DNA of 64,000 nt from Bursaphelenchus xylophilus. Taxonomy: Eukaryota > Nematoda > Chromadorea > Rhabditida > Aphelenchoididae. The notes under the pieces were generated by a model. That model saw nothing but the letters and a program-made list of their open reading frames with translations. It did not search any database and was not told the origin of the DNA. Of this stretch, positions 49,507-62,777 are shown one piece after another; within the stretch, counting starts at the first letter, position 1; the number at the start of each line of letters is the position of its first letter. The position numbers and the translations under genes are program-made. The DNA is taken from contig CAJFCV020000001.1 in assembly GCA_904066235.2 (NCBI GenBank), positions 11,589,291 to 11,653,290 of the forward strand, given 5' to 3'.

Positions 49507-50944
49507 ATGAGGTTACCGTTCGAATGGTGTATGTCTTGTCAATTCACTCCGTCATCACTAATTGACCTTTTTTTAAAACCGGTGCCTAGTATAATATCAG
49601 AGTGTTTCGCCCAGTGTGGGCGTAATTTGATTCCAAAAAAGCTGAAACTTGCCGTGCTAAAATCTCACGCCATTACCTTTCGAATGGTGTATGTCTTGTC
49701 AATTCATTCCGTCATCACTAATTGACCTTTTTTTAAAACCGGTGCCTAGTATAATATCAGAGTGTTTCGCCCAGTGTGGGCGTAATTTGATTCCAAAAAA
49801 GCTGAAACTTGCCGTGCTAAAATCTCACGCCATTACCTTTCGAATGGTGTATGTCTTGTCAATTCACTCCGTCATCACTAATTGACCTTTTTTAAAACCG
49901 GTGCCTAGTATAATATCAGAGTGTTTCGCCCAGTGTGGGCGTAATTTGATTCCAAAAAAGCTAAAACTTGCCGTGCTAAAATCTTATGAGGTTACCTTTC
50001 GAATGGTGTATGTCTTGTCAATTCACTCCGTCATCACTAATTGACCTTTTTTTAAAACCGGTGCCTAGTATAATATCAGAGTGTTTCGCCCAGTGTGGGC
50101 GTAATTTGATTCCAAAAAAGCTGAAACTTGTCGTGCTAAAATCTCATGACATTACCTTTCGAATGGTGAATGTCTTGTCAATTCACTCCGTCATCACTAA
50201 TTGACCTTTTTTTAAAACCGGTGCCTAGTATAATATCGGAGTGTTTCGCCCAGTGTGGGCGTAATTTGATTCCAAAAAAGCTGAAACTTGCCGTGCTAAA
50301 ATCTCACGCCATTACCTTTCGAATGGTGTATGTCTTGTCAATTCACTCCGTCATCACTAATTGACCTTTTTTAAAACCGGTGCCTAGTATAATATCAGAG
50401 TGTTTCGCCCAGTGTGGGCGTAATTTGATTCCAAAAAAGCTAAAACTTGCCGTGCTAAAATCTTATGAGGTTACCTTTCGAATGGTGTATGTCTTGTCAA
50501 TTCACTCCGTCATCACTAATTGACCTTTTTTTAAAACCGGTGCCTAGTATAATATCAGAGTGTTTCGCCCAGTGTGGGCGAAATTTGATTCCAAAAAAGC
50601 TGAAACTTGCCGTGCTAAAATCTCACGCCATTACCTTTCGAATGGTGTATGTCTTGTCAATTCACTCCGTCATCACTAATTGACCTTTTTTTAAAACCGG
50701 TGCCTAGTATAATATCAGAGTGTTTCGCCCAGTGTGGGCGTAATTTGATTCCAAAAAAGCTAAAACTTGCCGTGCTAAAATCTTATGAGGTTACCTTTCG
50801 AATGGTGTATGTCTTGTCAATTCACTCCGTCATCACTAATTGACCTTTTTTTAAAACCGGTGCCTAGTATAATATCAGAGTGTTTCGCCCAGTGTGGGCG
50901 TAATTTGATTCCAAAAAAGCTAAAACTTGCCGTGCTAAAATCTT
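49507..50944 (+). repeat. HOR unit, 9 monomers (copy 2)
   Basis: Type order 3-1-1-2-4-1-2-1-2, the partner of 18507-19943. Confidence 0.91.
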
Positions 50945-52544
50945 ATGAGGTTACCGTTCGAATGGTGTATGTCTTGTCAATTCACTCCGTCATCACTAAT
51001 TGACCTTTTTTAAAACCGGTGCCTAGTATAATATCAGAGTGTTTCGCCCAGTGTGGGCGTAATTTGGTTCCAAAAAAGCTGAAACTTGCCGTGCTAAAAT
51101 CTCACGCCATTACCTTTCGAATGGTGTATGTCTTGTCAATTCATTCCGTCATCACTAATTGACCTTTTTTTAAAACCGGTGCCTAGTATAATATCAGAGT
51201 GTTTCGCCCAGTGTGGGCGTAATTTGATTCCAAAAAAGCTGAAACTTGCCGTGCTAAAATCTCACGCCATTACCTTTCGAATGGTGTATGTCTTGTCAAT
51301 TCACTCCGTCATCACTAATTGACCTTTTTTTAAAACCGGTGCCTAGTATAATATCAGAGTGTTTCGCCCAGTGTGGGCGTAATTTGATTCCAAAAAAGCT
51401 GAAACTTGCCGTGCTAAAATCTCACGCCATTACCTTTCGAATGGTGTATGTCTTGTCAATTCACTCCGTCATCACTAATTGACCTTTTTTTAAAACCGGT
51501 GCCTAGTATAATATCAGAGTGTTTCGCCCAGTGTGGGCGTAATTTGATTCCAAAAAAGCTGAAACTTGCCGTGCTAAAATCTCACGCCATTACCTTTCGA
51601 ATGGTGTATGTCTTGTCAATTCACTCCGTCATCACTAATTGACCTTTTTTTTAAAACCGGTGCCTAGTATAATATCAGAGTGTTTCGCCCAGTGTGGGCG
51701 TAATTTGATTCCAAAAAAGCTAAAACTTGCCGTGCTAAAATCTTATGAGGTTACCTTTCGAATGGTGTATGTCTTGTCAATTCACTCCGTCATCACTAAT
51801 TGACCTTTTTTTAAAACCGGTGCCTAGTATAATATCAGAGTGTTTCGCCCAGTGTGGGCGCAATTTGATTCCAAAAAAGCTGAAACTTGCCGTGCTAAAA
51901 TCTCACGCCATTACCTTTCGAATGGTGTATGTCTTGTCAATTCACTCCGTCATCACTAATTGACCTTTTTTTAAAACCGGTGCCTAGTATAATATCAGAG
52001 TGTTTCGCCCAGTGTGGGCGTAATTTGATTCCAAAAAAGCTAAAACTTGCCGTGCTAAAATCTTATGAGGTTACCTTTCGAATGGTGTATGTCTTGTCAA
52101 TTCACTCCGTCATCACTAATTGACCTTTTTTTAAAACCGGTGCCTAGTATAATATCAGAGTGTTTCGCCCAGTGTGGGCGTAATTTGATTCCAAAAAAGC
52201 TGAAACTTGCCGTGCTAAAATCTCACGCCATTACCTTTCGAATGGTGTATGTCTTGTCAATTCACTCCGTCATCACTAATTGACCTTTTTTTAAAACCGG
52301 TGCCTAGTGTAATATCAGAGTGTTTCGCCCAGTGTGGGCGTAATTTGATTCCAAAAAAGCTGAAACTTGCCGTGCTAAAATCTCACGCCATTACCTTTCG
52401 AATGGTGTATGTCTTGTCAATTCACTCCGTCATCACTAATTGACCTTTTTTTAAAACCGGTGCCTAGTATAATATCAGAGTGTTTCGCCCAGTGTGGGCG
52501 TAATTTGATTCCAAAAAAGCTAAAACTTGCCGTGCTAAAATCTT
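50945..52544 (+). repeat. HOR unit, 10 monomers (copy 2)
   Basis: Type order 3-1-1-1-1-2-1-2-1-1, the partner of 19944-21542. It carries an eight-T monomer near 51645 that is seven Ts in copy 1. Confidence 0.91.
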
Positions 52545-53984
52545 ATGAGGTTACCGTTCGAATGGTGTATGTCTTGTCAATTCACTCCGTCATCACTAAT
52601 TGACCTTTTTTTAAAACCGGTGCCTAGTATAATATCAGAGTGTTTCGCCCAGTGTGGGCGTAATTTGGTTCCAAAAAAGCTGAAACTTGCCGTGCTAAAA
52701 TCTCACGCCATTACCTTTCGAATGGTGTATGTCTTGTCAATTCATTCCGTCATCACTAATTGACCTTTTTTTAAAACCGGTGCCTAGTATAATATCAGAG
52801 TGTTTCGCCCAGTGTGGGCGTAATTTGATTCCAAAAAAGCTGAAACTTGCCGTGCTAAAATCTCACGCCATTACCTTTCGAATGGTGTATGTCTTGTCAA
52901 TTCACTCCGTCATCACTAATTGACCTTTTTTTAAAACCGGTGCCTAGTATAATATCAGAGTGTTTCGCCCAGTGTGGGCGTAATTTGATTCCAAAAAAGC
53001 TGAAACTTGCCGTGCTAAAATCTCACGCCATTACCTTTCGAATGGTGTATGTCTTGTCAATTCACTCCGTCATCACTAATTGACCTTTTTTTAAAACCGG
53101 TGCCTAGTATAATATCAGAGTGTTTCGCCCAGTGTGGGCGTAATTTGATTCCAAAAAAGCTAAAACTTGCCGTGCTAAAATCTTATGAGGTTACCTTTCG
53201 AATGGTGTATGTCTTGTCAATTCACTCCGTCATCACTAATTGACCTTTTTTTAAAACCGGTGCCTAGTATAATATCAGAGTGTTTCGCCCAGTGTGGGCG
53301 CAATTTGATTCCAAAAAAGCTGAAACTTGCCGTGCTAAAATCTCACGCCATTACCTTTCGAATGGTGTATGTCTTGTCAATTCACTCCGTCATCACTAAT
53401 TGACCTTTTTTTAAAACCGGTGCCTAGTATAATATCAGAGTGTTTCGCCCAGTGTGGGCGTAATTTGATTCCAAAAAAGCTAAAACTTGCCGTGCTAAAA
53501 TCTTATGAGGTTACCTTTCGAATGGTGTATGTCTTGTCAATTCACTCCGTCATCACTAATTGACCTTTTTTTAAAACCGGTGCCTAGTATAATATCAGAG
53601 TGTTTCGCCCAGTGTGGGCGTAATTTGATTCCAAAAAAGCTGAAACTTGCCGTGCTAAAATCTCACGCCATTACCTTTCGAATGGTGTATGTCTTGTCAA
53701 TTCACTCCGTCATCACTAATTGACCTTTTTTTAAAACCGGTGCCTAGTGTAATATCAGAGTGTTTCGCCCAGTGTGGGCGTAATTTGATTCCAAAAAAGC
53801 TGAAACTTGCCGTGCTAAAATCTCACGCCATTACCTTTCGAATGGTGTATGTCTTGTCAATTCACTCCGTCATCACTAATTGACCTTTTTTTAAAACCGG
53901 TGCCTAGTATAATATCAGAGTGTTTCGCCCAGTGTGGGCGTAATTTGATTCCAAAAAAGCTAAAACTTGCCGTGCTAAAATCTT
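52545..53984 (+). repeat. HOR unit, 9 monomers (copy 2)
   Basis: Type order 3-1-1-1-2-1-2-1-1, the partner of 21543-22980, but with the TATGAGG marker instead of TATCAGG. Confidence 0.91.
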
Positions 53985-54945
53985 ATGAGGTTACCGTTCG
54001 AATGGTGTATGTCTTGTCAATTCACTCCGTCATCACTAATTGACCTTTTTTAAAACCGGTGCCTAGTATAATATCAGAGTGTTTCGCCCAGTGTGGGCGT
54101 AATTTGGTTCCAAAAAAGCTGAAACTTGCCGTGCTAAAATCTCACGCCATTACCTTTCGAATGGTGTATGTCTTGTCAATTCATTCCGTCATCACTAATT
54201 GACCTTTTTTTAAAACCGGTGCCTAGTATAATATCAGAGTGTTTCGCCCAGTGTGGGCGTAATTTGATTCCAAAAAAGCTGAAACTTGCCGTGCTAAAAT
54301 CTCACGCCATTACCTTTCGAATGGTGTATGTCTTGTCAATTCACTCCGTCATCACTAATTGACCTTTTTTTTAAAACCGGTGCCTAGTATAATATCAGAG
54401 TGTTTCGCCCAGTGTGGGCGTAATTTGATTCCAAAAAAGCTGAAACTTGCCGTGCTAAAATCTCACGCCATTACCTTTCGAATGGTGTATGTCTTGTCAA
54501 TTCACTCCGTCATCACTAATTGACCTTTTTTTTAAAACCGGTGCCTAGTATAATATCAGAGTGTTTCGCCCAGTGTGGGCGAAATTTGATTCCAAAAAAG
54601 CTGAAACTTGTCGTGCTAAAATCTCATGACATTACCTTTCGAATGGTGAATGTCTTGTCAATTCACTCCGTCATCACTAATTGACCTTTTTTTAAAACCG
54701 GTGCCTAGTATAATATCAGAGTGTTTCGCCCAGTGTGGGCGAAATTTGATTCCAAAAAAGCTGAAACTTGCCGTGCTAAAATCTCACGCCATTACCTTTC
54801 GAATGGTGTATGTCTTGTCAATTCACTCCGTCATCACTAATTGACCTTTTTTTAAAACCGGTGCCTAGTATAATATCAGAGTGTTTCGCCCAGTGTGGGC
54901 GTAATTTGATTCCAAAAAAGCTAAAACTTGCCGTGCTAAAATCTT
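53985..54945 (+). repeat. Contracted HOR unit, 6 monomers (copy 2)
   Basis: Type order 3-1-1-1-4-1. It stands in place of the 9-mer plus 11-mer at 22981-26180, a net loss of 14 monomers (about 2.24 kb). It has two successive eight-T monomers (near 54365 and 54526) and a chimeric body (54541-54625) joining GCGAAATTT to TTGTCGTGC, a combination not seen elsewhere in the window. Confidence 0.9.
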
Positions 54946-56544
54946 ATGAGGTTACCGTTCGAATGGTGTATGTCTTGTCAATTCACTCCGTCATCACTAA
55001 TTGACCTTTTTTTAAAACCGGTGCCTAGTATAATATCAGAGTGTTTCGCCCAGTGTGGGCGTAATTTGGTTCCAAAAAAGCTGAAACTTGCCGTGCTAAA
55101 ATCTCACGCCATTACCTTTCGAATGGTGTATGTCTTGTCAATTCATTCCGTCATCACTAATTGACCTTTTTTTAAAACCGGTGCCTAGTATAATATCAGA
55201 GTGTTTCGCCCAGTGTGGGCGTAATTTGATTCCAAAAAAGCTGAAACTTGCCGTGCTAAAATCTCACGCCATTACCTTTCGAATGGTGTATGTCTTGTCA
55301 ATTCACTCCGTCATCACTAATTGACCTTTTTTTAAAACCGGTGCCTAGTATAATATCAGAGTGTTTCGCCCAGTGTGGGCGTAATTTGATTCCAAAAAAG
55401 CTGAAACTTGCCGTGCTAAAATCTCACGCCATTACCTTTCGAATGGTGTATGTCTTGTCAATTCACTCCGTCATCACTAATTGACCTTTTTTTAAAACCG
55501 GTGCCTAGTATAATATCAGAGTGTTTCGCCCAGTGTGGGCGTAATTTGATTCCAAAAAAGCTGAAACTTGCCGTGCTAAAATCTCACGCCATTACCTTTC
55601 GAATGGTGTATGTCTTGTCAATTCACTCCGTCATCACTAATTGACCTTTTTTTAAAACCGGTGCCTAGTATAATATCAGAGTGTTTCGCCCAGTGTGAGC
55701 GTAATTTGATTCCAAAAAAGCTAAAACTTGCCGTGCTAAAATCTTATGAGGTTACCTTTCGAATGGTGTATGTCTTGTCAATTCACTCCGTCATCACTAA
55801 TTGACCTTTTTTTAAAACCGGTGCCTAGTATAATATCAGAGTGTTTCGCCCAGTGTGGGCGTAATTTGATTCCAAAAAAGCTGAAACTTGTCGTGCTAAA
55901 ATCTCATGACATTACCTTTCGAATGGTGAATGTCTTGTCAATTCACTCCGTCATCACTAATTGACCTTTTTTTAAAACCGGTGCCTAGTATAATATCGGA
56001 GTGTTTCGCCCAGTGTGGGCGTAATTTGATTCCAAAAAAGCTGAAACTTGCCGTGCTAAAATCTCACGCCATTACCTTTCGAATGGTGTATGTCTTGTCA
56101 ATTCACTCCGTCATCACTAATTGACCTTTTTTTAAAACCGGTGCCTAGTATAATATCAGAGTGTTTCGCCCAGTGTGGGCGAAATTTGATTCCAAAAAAG
56201 CTGAAACTTGCCGTGCTAAAATCTCACGCCATTACCTTTCGAATGGTGTATGTCTTGTCAATTCACTCCGTCATCACTAATTGACCTTTTTTTAAAACCG
56301 GTGCCTAGTATAATATCAGAGTGTTTCGCCCAGTGTGGGCGTAATTTGATTCCAAAAAAGCTAAAACTTGCCGTGCCAAAATCTTATGAGGTTACCTTTC
56401 GAATGGTGTATGTCTTGTCAATTCACTCCGTCATCACTAATTGACCTTTTTTAAAACCGGTGCCTAGTATAATATCAGAGTGTTTCGCCCAGTGTGGGCG
56501 TAATTTGATTCCAAAAAAGCTAAAACTTGCCGTGCTAAAATCTT
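54946..56544 (+). repeat. HOR unit, 10 monomers (copy 2)
   Basis: Type order 3-1-1-1-1-2-4-1-1-2, the partner of 26181-27777, with GTGAGCG and GTGCCAAAATC retained. Confidence 0.91.
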
Positions 56545-57983
56545 ATGAGGTTACCGTTCGAATGGTGTATGTCTTGTCAATTCACTCCGTCATCACTAAT
56601 TGACCTTTTTTTAAAACCGGTGCCTAGTATAATATCAGAGTGTTTCGCCCAGTGTGGGCGTAATTTGATTCCAAAAAAGCTGAAACTTGCCGTGCTAAAA
56701 TCTCACGCCATTACCTTTCGAATGGTGTATGCCTTGTCAATTCACTCCGTCATCACTAATTGACCTTTTTTTAAAACCGGTGCCTAGTATAATATCAGAG
56801 TGTTTCGCCCAGTGTGGGCGTAATTTGATTCCAAAAAAGCTGAAACTTGCCGTGCTAAAATCTCACGCCATTACCTTTCGAATGGTGTATGTCTTGTCAA
56901 TTCACTCCGTCATCACTAATTGACCTTTTTTTAAAACCGGTGCCTAGTATAATATCAGAGTGTTTCGCCCAGTGTGGGCGTAATTTGATTCCAAAAAAGC
57001 TGAAACTTGCCGTGCTAAAATCTCACGCCATTACCTTTCGAATGGTGTATGTCTTGTCAATTCACTCCGCCATCACTAATTGACCTTTTTTTAAAACCGG
57101 TGCCTAGTATAATATCAGAGTGTTTCGCCCAGTGTGGGCGTAATTTGATTCCAAAAAAGTTAAAACTTGCCGTGCTAAAATCTTATGAGGTTACCTTTCG
57201 AATGGTGTATGTCTTGTCAATTCACTCCGTCATCACTAATTGACCTTTTTTTAAAACCGGTGCCTAGTATAATATCAGAGTGTTTCGCCCAGTGTGGGCG
57301 CAATTTGATTCCAAAAAAGCTGAAACTTGCCGTGCTAAAATCTCACGCCATTACCTTTCGAATGGTGTATGTCTTGTCAATTCACTCCGTCATCACTAAT
57401 TGACCTTTTTTTAAAACCGGTGCCTAGTATAATATCAGAGTGTTTCGCCCAGTGTGGGCGTAATTTGATTCCAAAAAAGCTAAAACTTGCCGTGCTAAAA
57501 TCTTATGAGGTTACCTTTCGAATGGTGTATGTCTTGTCAATTCACTCCGTCATCACTAATTGACCTTTTTTTAAAACCGGTGCCTAGTATAATATCAGAG
57601 TGTTTCGCCCAGTGTGGGCGTAATTTGATTCCAAAAAAGCTGAAACTTGCCGTGCTAAAATCTCACGCCATTACCTTTCGAATGGTGTATGTCTTGTCAA
57701 TTCACTCCGTCATCACTAATTGACCTTTTTTTAAAACCGGTGCCTAGTATAATATCGGAGTGTTTCGCCCAGTGTGGGCGTAATTTGATTCCAAAAAAGC
57801 TGAAACTTGCCGTGCTAAAATCTCACGCCATTACCTTTCGAATGGTGTATGTCTTGTCAATTCACTCCGTCATCACTAATTGACCTTTTTTAAAACCGGT
57901 GCCTAGTATAATATCAGAGTGTTTCGCCCAGTGTGGGCGTAATTTGATTCCAAAAAAGCTAAAACTTGCCGTGCTAAAATCTT
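56545..57983 (+). repeat. HOR unit, 9 monomers (copy 2)
   Basis: Type order 3-1-1-1-2-1-2-1-1, the partner of 27778-29214, with TATGCCTTG (56732), CTCCGCCATC and AAGTTAAAAC retained. Confidence 0.91.
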
Positions 57984-58782
57984 ATGAGGTTACCGTTCGA
58001 ATGGTGTATGTCTTGTCAATTCACTCCGTCATCACTAATTGACCTTTTTTTAAAACCGGTGCCTAGTATAATATCAGAGTGTTTCGCCCAGTGTGGGCGT
58101 AATTTGATTCCAAAAAAGCTGAAACTTGCCGTGCTAAAATCTCACGCCATTACCTTTCGAATGGTGAATGTCTTGTCAATTCACTCCGTCATCACTAATT
58201 CACCTTTTTTTAAAACCGGTGCCTAGTATAATATCAGAGTGTTTCGCCCAGTGTGGGCGTAATTTGATTCCAAAAAAGCTGAAACTTGCCGTGCTAAAAT
58301 CACACGCCATTACCTTTCGAATGGTGTATGTCTTGTCAATTCACTCCGTCATCACTAATTGACCTTTTTTTAAAACCGGTGCCTAGTATAATATCAGAGT
58401 GTTTCGCCCAGTGTGAGCGTAATTTGATTCCAAAAAAGCTAAAACTTGCCGTGGTAAAATCTTATGAGGTTACCTTTCGAATGGTGTATGTCTTGTCAAT
58501 TCACTCCGTCATCACTAATTGACCTTTTTTAAAACCGGTGCCTAGTATAATATCAGAGTGTTTCGCCCAGTGTGGGCGTAATTCGATTCCAAAAAAGCTG
58601 AAACTTGCCGTGCTAAAATCTCATGACATTACCTTTCGAATGGTGAATGTCTTGTCAATTCACTCCGTCATCACTAATTCACCTTTTTTCAAAACCGGTG
58701 TCTAGTATAATATCAGAGTGTTTCGCCCAGTGTGGGCGTAGTTTGATTCCAAAAATGCTGAAACTTGCCATGCTAAAATCTT
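57984..58782 (+). repeat. HOR unit, 5 monomers (copy 2)
   Basis: Type order 3-1-1-2-4 with a D body in the last monomer, the partner of 29215-30013. The ATCACACGCC variant (58302) is retained. Confidence 0.91.
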
Positions 58783-58942
58783 ATGAGGTTACCGTTCGAA
58801 TGGTGTATGTCTTGTCAATTCACTCCGTCATCACTAATTGACCTTTTTTTAAAACCGGTGCCTAGTATAATATCAGAGTGTTTCGCCCAGTGTGGGCGTA
58901 ATTTGATTCCAAAAAAGCTAAAACTTGCCGTGCTAAAATCTT
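58783..58942 (+). repeat. Single-monomer unit: adjacent type 3 markers (copy 2)
   Basis: The partner of 30014-30173. This is the only other place where two type 3 monomers are adjacent. Confidence 0.92.
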
Positions 58943-60539
58943 ATGAGGTTACCGTTCGAATGGTGTATGTCTTGTCAATTCACTCCGTCATCACTAATTG
59001 ACCTTTTTTTAAAACCGGTGCCTAGTATAATATCAGAGTGTTTCGCCCAGTGTGGGCGTAATTTGATTCCAAAAAAGCTGAAACTTGCCGTGCTAAAATC
59101 TCACGCCATTACCTTTCGAATGGTGTATGTCTTGTCAATTCACTCCGTCATCACTAATTGACCTTTTTTAAAACCGGTGCCTAGTATAATATCAGAGTGT
59201 TTCGCCCAGTGTGAGCGTAATTTGATTCCAAAAAAGCTAAAACTTGCCGTGCTAAAATCTTATGAGGTTACCTTTCGAATGGTGTATGTCTTGTCAATTC
59301 ACTCCGTCATCACTAATTGACCTTTTTTTAAAACCGGTGCCTAGTATAATATCAGAGTGTTTCGCCCAGTGTGGGCGTAATTCGATTCCAAAAAAGCTGA
59401 AACTTGCCGTGCTAAAATCTCATGACATTACCTTTCGAATGGTGAATGTCTTGTCAATTCACTCCGTCATCACTAATTCACCTTTTTTCAAAACCGGTGT
59501 CTAGTATAATATCAGAGTGTTTCGCCCAGTGTGGGCGTAGTTTGATTCCAAAAATGCTGAAACTTGCCATGCTAAAATCTCAGGCGATTAGCTTTCGAAT
59601 GGTGTATGTCTCGTCAATTCACTCCGTCATCACTAATTCACCTTTTTTTAAAACCGGTGCCTAGTATAATATCAGAGTGTTTCGCCCAGTGTGGGCGTAA
59701 TTTGATTCCAAAAAAGCTAAAACTTGCCGTGCTAAAATCTTATGAGGTTACCTTTCGAATGGTGTATGTCTTGTCAATTCACTCCGTCATCACTAATTGA
59801 CCTTTTTTTAAAACCGGTGCCTAGTATAATATCAGAGTGTTTCGCCCAGTGTGAGCGTAATTTGATTCCAAAAAAGCTAAAACTTGCCGTGCTAAAATCT
59901 TATGAGGTTACCTTTCGAATGGTGTATGTCTTGTCAATTCACTCCGTCATCACTAATTCACCTTTTTTTAAAACCGGTGCCTAGTATAATATCAGAGTGT
60001 TTCGCCCAGTGTGGGCGTAATTTGACTCCAAAAAAGCTAAAACTTGCCGTGCTAAAATCTTATGAGGTTACCTTTCGAATGGTGTATGTCTTGTCAATTC
60101 ACTCCGTCATCACTAATTGACCTTTTTTAAAACCGGTGCCTAGTATAATATCAGAGTGTTTCGCCCAGTGTGGGCGTAATTTGATTCCAAAAAAGCTGAA
60201 ACTTGCCGTGCTAAAATCTCACGCCATTACCTTTCGAATGGTGTATGTCTTGTCAATTCACTCCGTCATCACTAATTGACCTTTTTTAAAACCGGTGCCT
60301 AGTATAATATCAGAGTGTTTCGCCCAGTGTGGGCGTAATTTGATTCCAAAAAAGCTGAAACTTGCCGTGCTAAAATCTCACGCCATTACCTTTCGAATGG
60401 TGTATGTCTTGTCAATTCACTCCGTCATCACTAATTGACCTTTTTTTAAAACCGGTGCCTAGTATAATATCAGAGTGTTTCGCCCAGTGTGGGCGTAATT
60501 TGATTTCAAAAAAGCTAAAACTTGCCGTGCTAAAATCTT
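58943..60539 (+). repeat. HOR unit, 10 monomers, A/D mixed (copy 2)
   Basis: Type order 3-1-2-4-5-2-2-2-1-1, the partner of 30174-31771, with GTCTCGTCAA (near 59611) and TTTGACTCC retained. Confidence 0.9.
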
Positions 60540-62777
60540 ATGAGGTTACCGTTCGAATGGTGTATGTCTTGTCAATTCACTCCGTCATCACTAATTGACC
60601 TTTTTTTAAAACCGGTGCCTAGTATAATATCAGAGTGTTTCGCCCAGTGTGGGCGTAATTTGATTCCAAAAAAGCTGAAACTTGCCGTGCTAAAATCTCA
60701 CGCCATTACCTTTCGAATGGTGTATGTCTTGTCAATTCACTCCGTCATCACTAATTGACCTTTTTTTAAAACCGGTGCCTAGTATAATATCAGAGTGTTT
60801 CGCCCAGTGTGGGCGTAATTTGATTCCAAAAAAGCTAAAACTTGCCGTGCTAAAATCTTATGAGGTTACCTTTCGAATGGTGTATGTCTTGTCAATTCAC
60901 TCCGTCATCACTAATTGACCTTTTTTAAAACCGGTGCCTAGTATAATATCAGAGTGTTTCGCCCAGTGTGGGCGTAATTCGATTCCAAAAAAGCTGAAAC
61001 TTGCCGTGCTAAAATCTCATGACATTACCTTTCGAATGGTGAATGTCTTGTCAATTCACTCCGTCATCACTAATTCACCTTTTTTCAAAACCGGTGTCTA
61101 GTATAATATCAGAGTGTTTCGCCCAGTGTGGGCGTAGTTTGATTCCAAAAATGCTGAAACTTGCCATGCTAAAATCTCAGGCGATTAGCTTTCGAATGGT
61201 GTATGTCTTGTCAATTCACTCCGTCATCACTAATTCACCTTTTTTCAAAACCGGTGTCTAGTATAATATCAGAGTGTTTCGCCCAGTGTGGGCGCAGTTT
61301 GATTCCAAAAATGCTGAAACTTGCCATGCTAAAATCTTAGGATGTTACCTTTCGAATGGTGTATGTCTTGTCAATTCACTCCGTCATCACTAATTCACCT
61401 TTTTTCAAAACCGGTGTCTAGTATAATATCAGAGTGTTTCGCCCAGTGTGGGCGTAGTTTGATTCCAAAAATGCTGAAACTTGCCATGCTAAAATCTCAG
61501 GCGATTAGCTTTCGAATGGTGTATGTCTTGTCAATTCACTCCGTCATCACTAATTCACCTTTTTTCAAAACCGGTGTCTAGTATAATATCAGAGTGTTTC
61601 GCCCAGTGTGGGCGTAGTTTGATTCCAAAAATGCTGAAACTTGCCATGCTAAAATCTCAGGCGATTAGCTTTCGAACGGTGTACGTCTTGTCAATTCACT
61701 CCGTCATCACTAATTCACCTTTTTTCAAAACCGGTGTCTAGTATAATATCAGAGTGTTTCGCCCAGTGTGGGCGTAGCTTGATTCCAAAAATGCTGAAAC
61801 TTGCCATGCTAAAATCTCAGGCGATTAGCTTTCGAATGGTGTACGTCTTGTCAATTCACTCCGTCATCACTAATTCACCTTTTTTCAAAACCGGTGTCTA
61901 GTATAATATCAGAGTGTTTCGCCCAGTGTGGGCGTAGTTTGATTCCAAAAATGCTGAAACTTGCCATGCTAAAATCTCAGGCGATTAGCTTTCGAATGGT
62001 GTATGTCTTGTCAATTCACTCCTTCATCACTAATTCACCTTTTTTCAAAACCGGTGTCTAGTATAATATCAGAGTGTTTCGCCCAGTGTGGGCGTAGTTT
62101 GATTCCATAAATGCTGAAACTTGCCATGCTAAAATCTCAGGCGATTAGCTTTCGAATGGTGTACGTCTTGTCAATTCACTCCGTCATCACTAATTCACCT
62201 TTTTTTAAAACCGGTGCCTAGTATAATATCAGAGTGTTTCGCCCAGTGTGGGCGTAATTTGACTCCAAAAAAGCTAAAACTTGCCGTGCTAAAATCTTAT
62301 GAGGTTACCTTTCGAATGGTGTATGTCTTGTCAATTCACTCCGTCATCACTAATTGACCTTTTTTTAAAACCGGTGCCTAGTATAATATCAGAGTGTTTC
62401 GCCCAGTGTGGGCGTAATTTGATTCCAAAAAAGCTGAAACTTGCCGTGCTAAAATCTCACGCCATTACCTTTCGAATGGTGTATGTCTTGTCAATTCACT
62501 CCGTCATCACTAATTGACCTTTTTTTAAAACCGGTGCCTAGTATAATATCAGAGTGTTTCGCCCAGTGTGGGCGTAATTTGATTCCAAAAAAGCTGAAAC
62601 TTGCCGTGCTAAAATCTCACGCCATTACCTTTCGAATGGTGTATGTCTTGTCAATTCACTCCGTCATCACTAATTGACCTTTTTTAAAACCGGTGCCTAG
62701 TATAATATCAGAGTGTTTCGCCCAGTGTGGGCGTAATTTGATTTCAAAAAAGCTAAAACTTGCCGTGCTAAAATCTT
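60540..62777 (+). repeat. HOR unit, 14 monomers (2,238 bp), A/D mixed (copy 2)
   Basis: Type order 3-1-2-4-5-6-5-5-5-5-5-2-1-1, the partner of 31772-34009. The total length is identical although individual T tracts differ. Confidence 0.91.
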
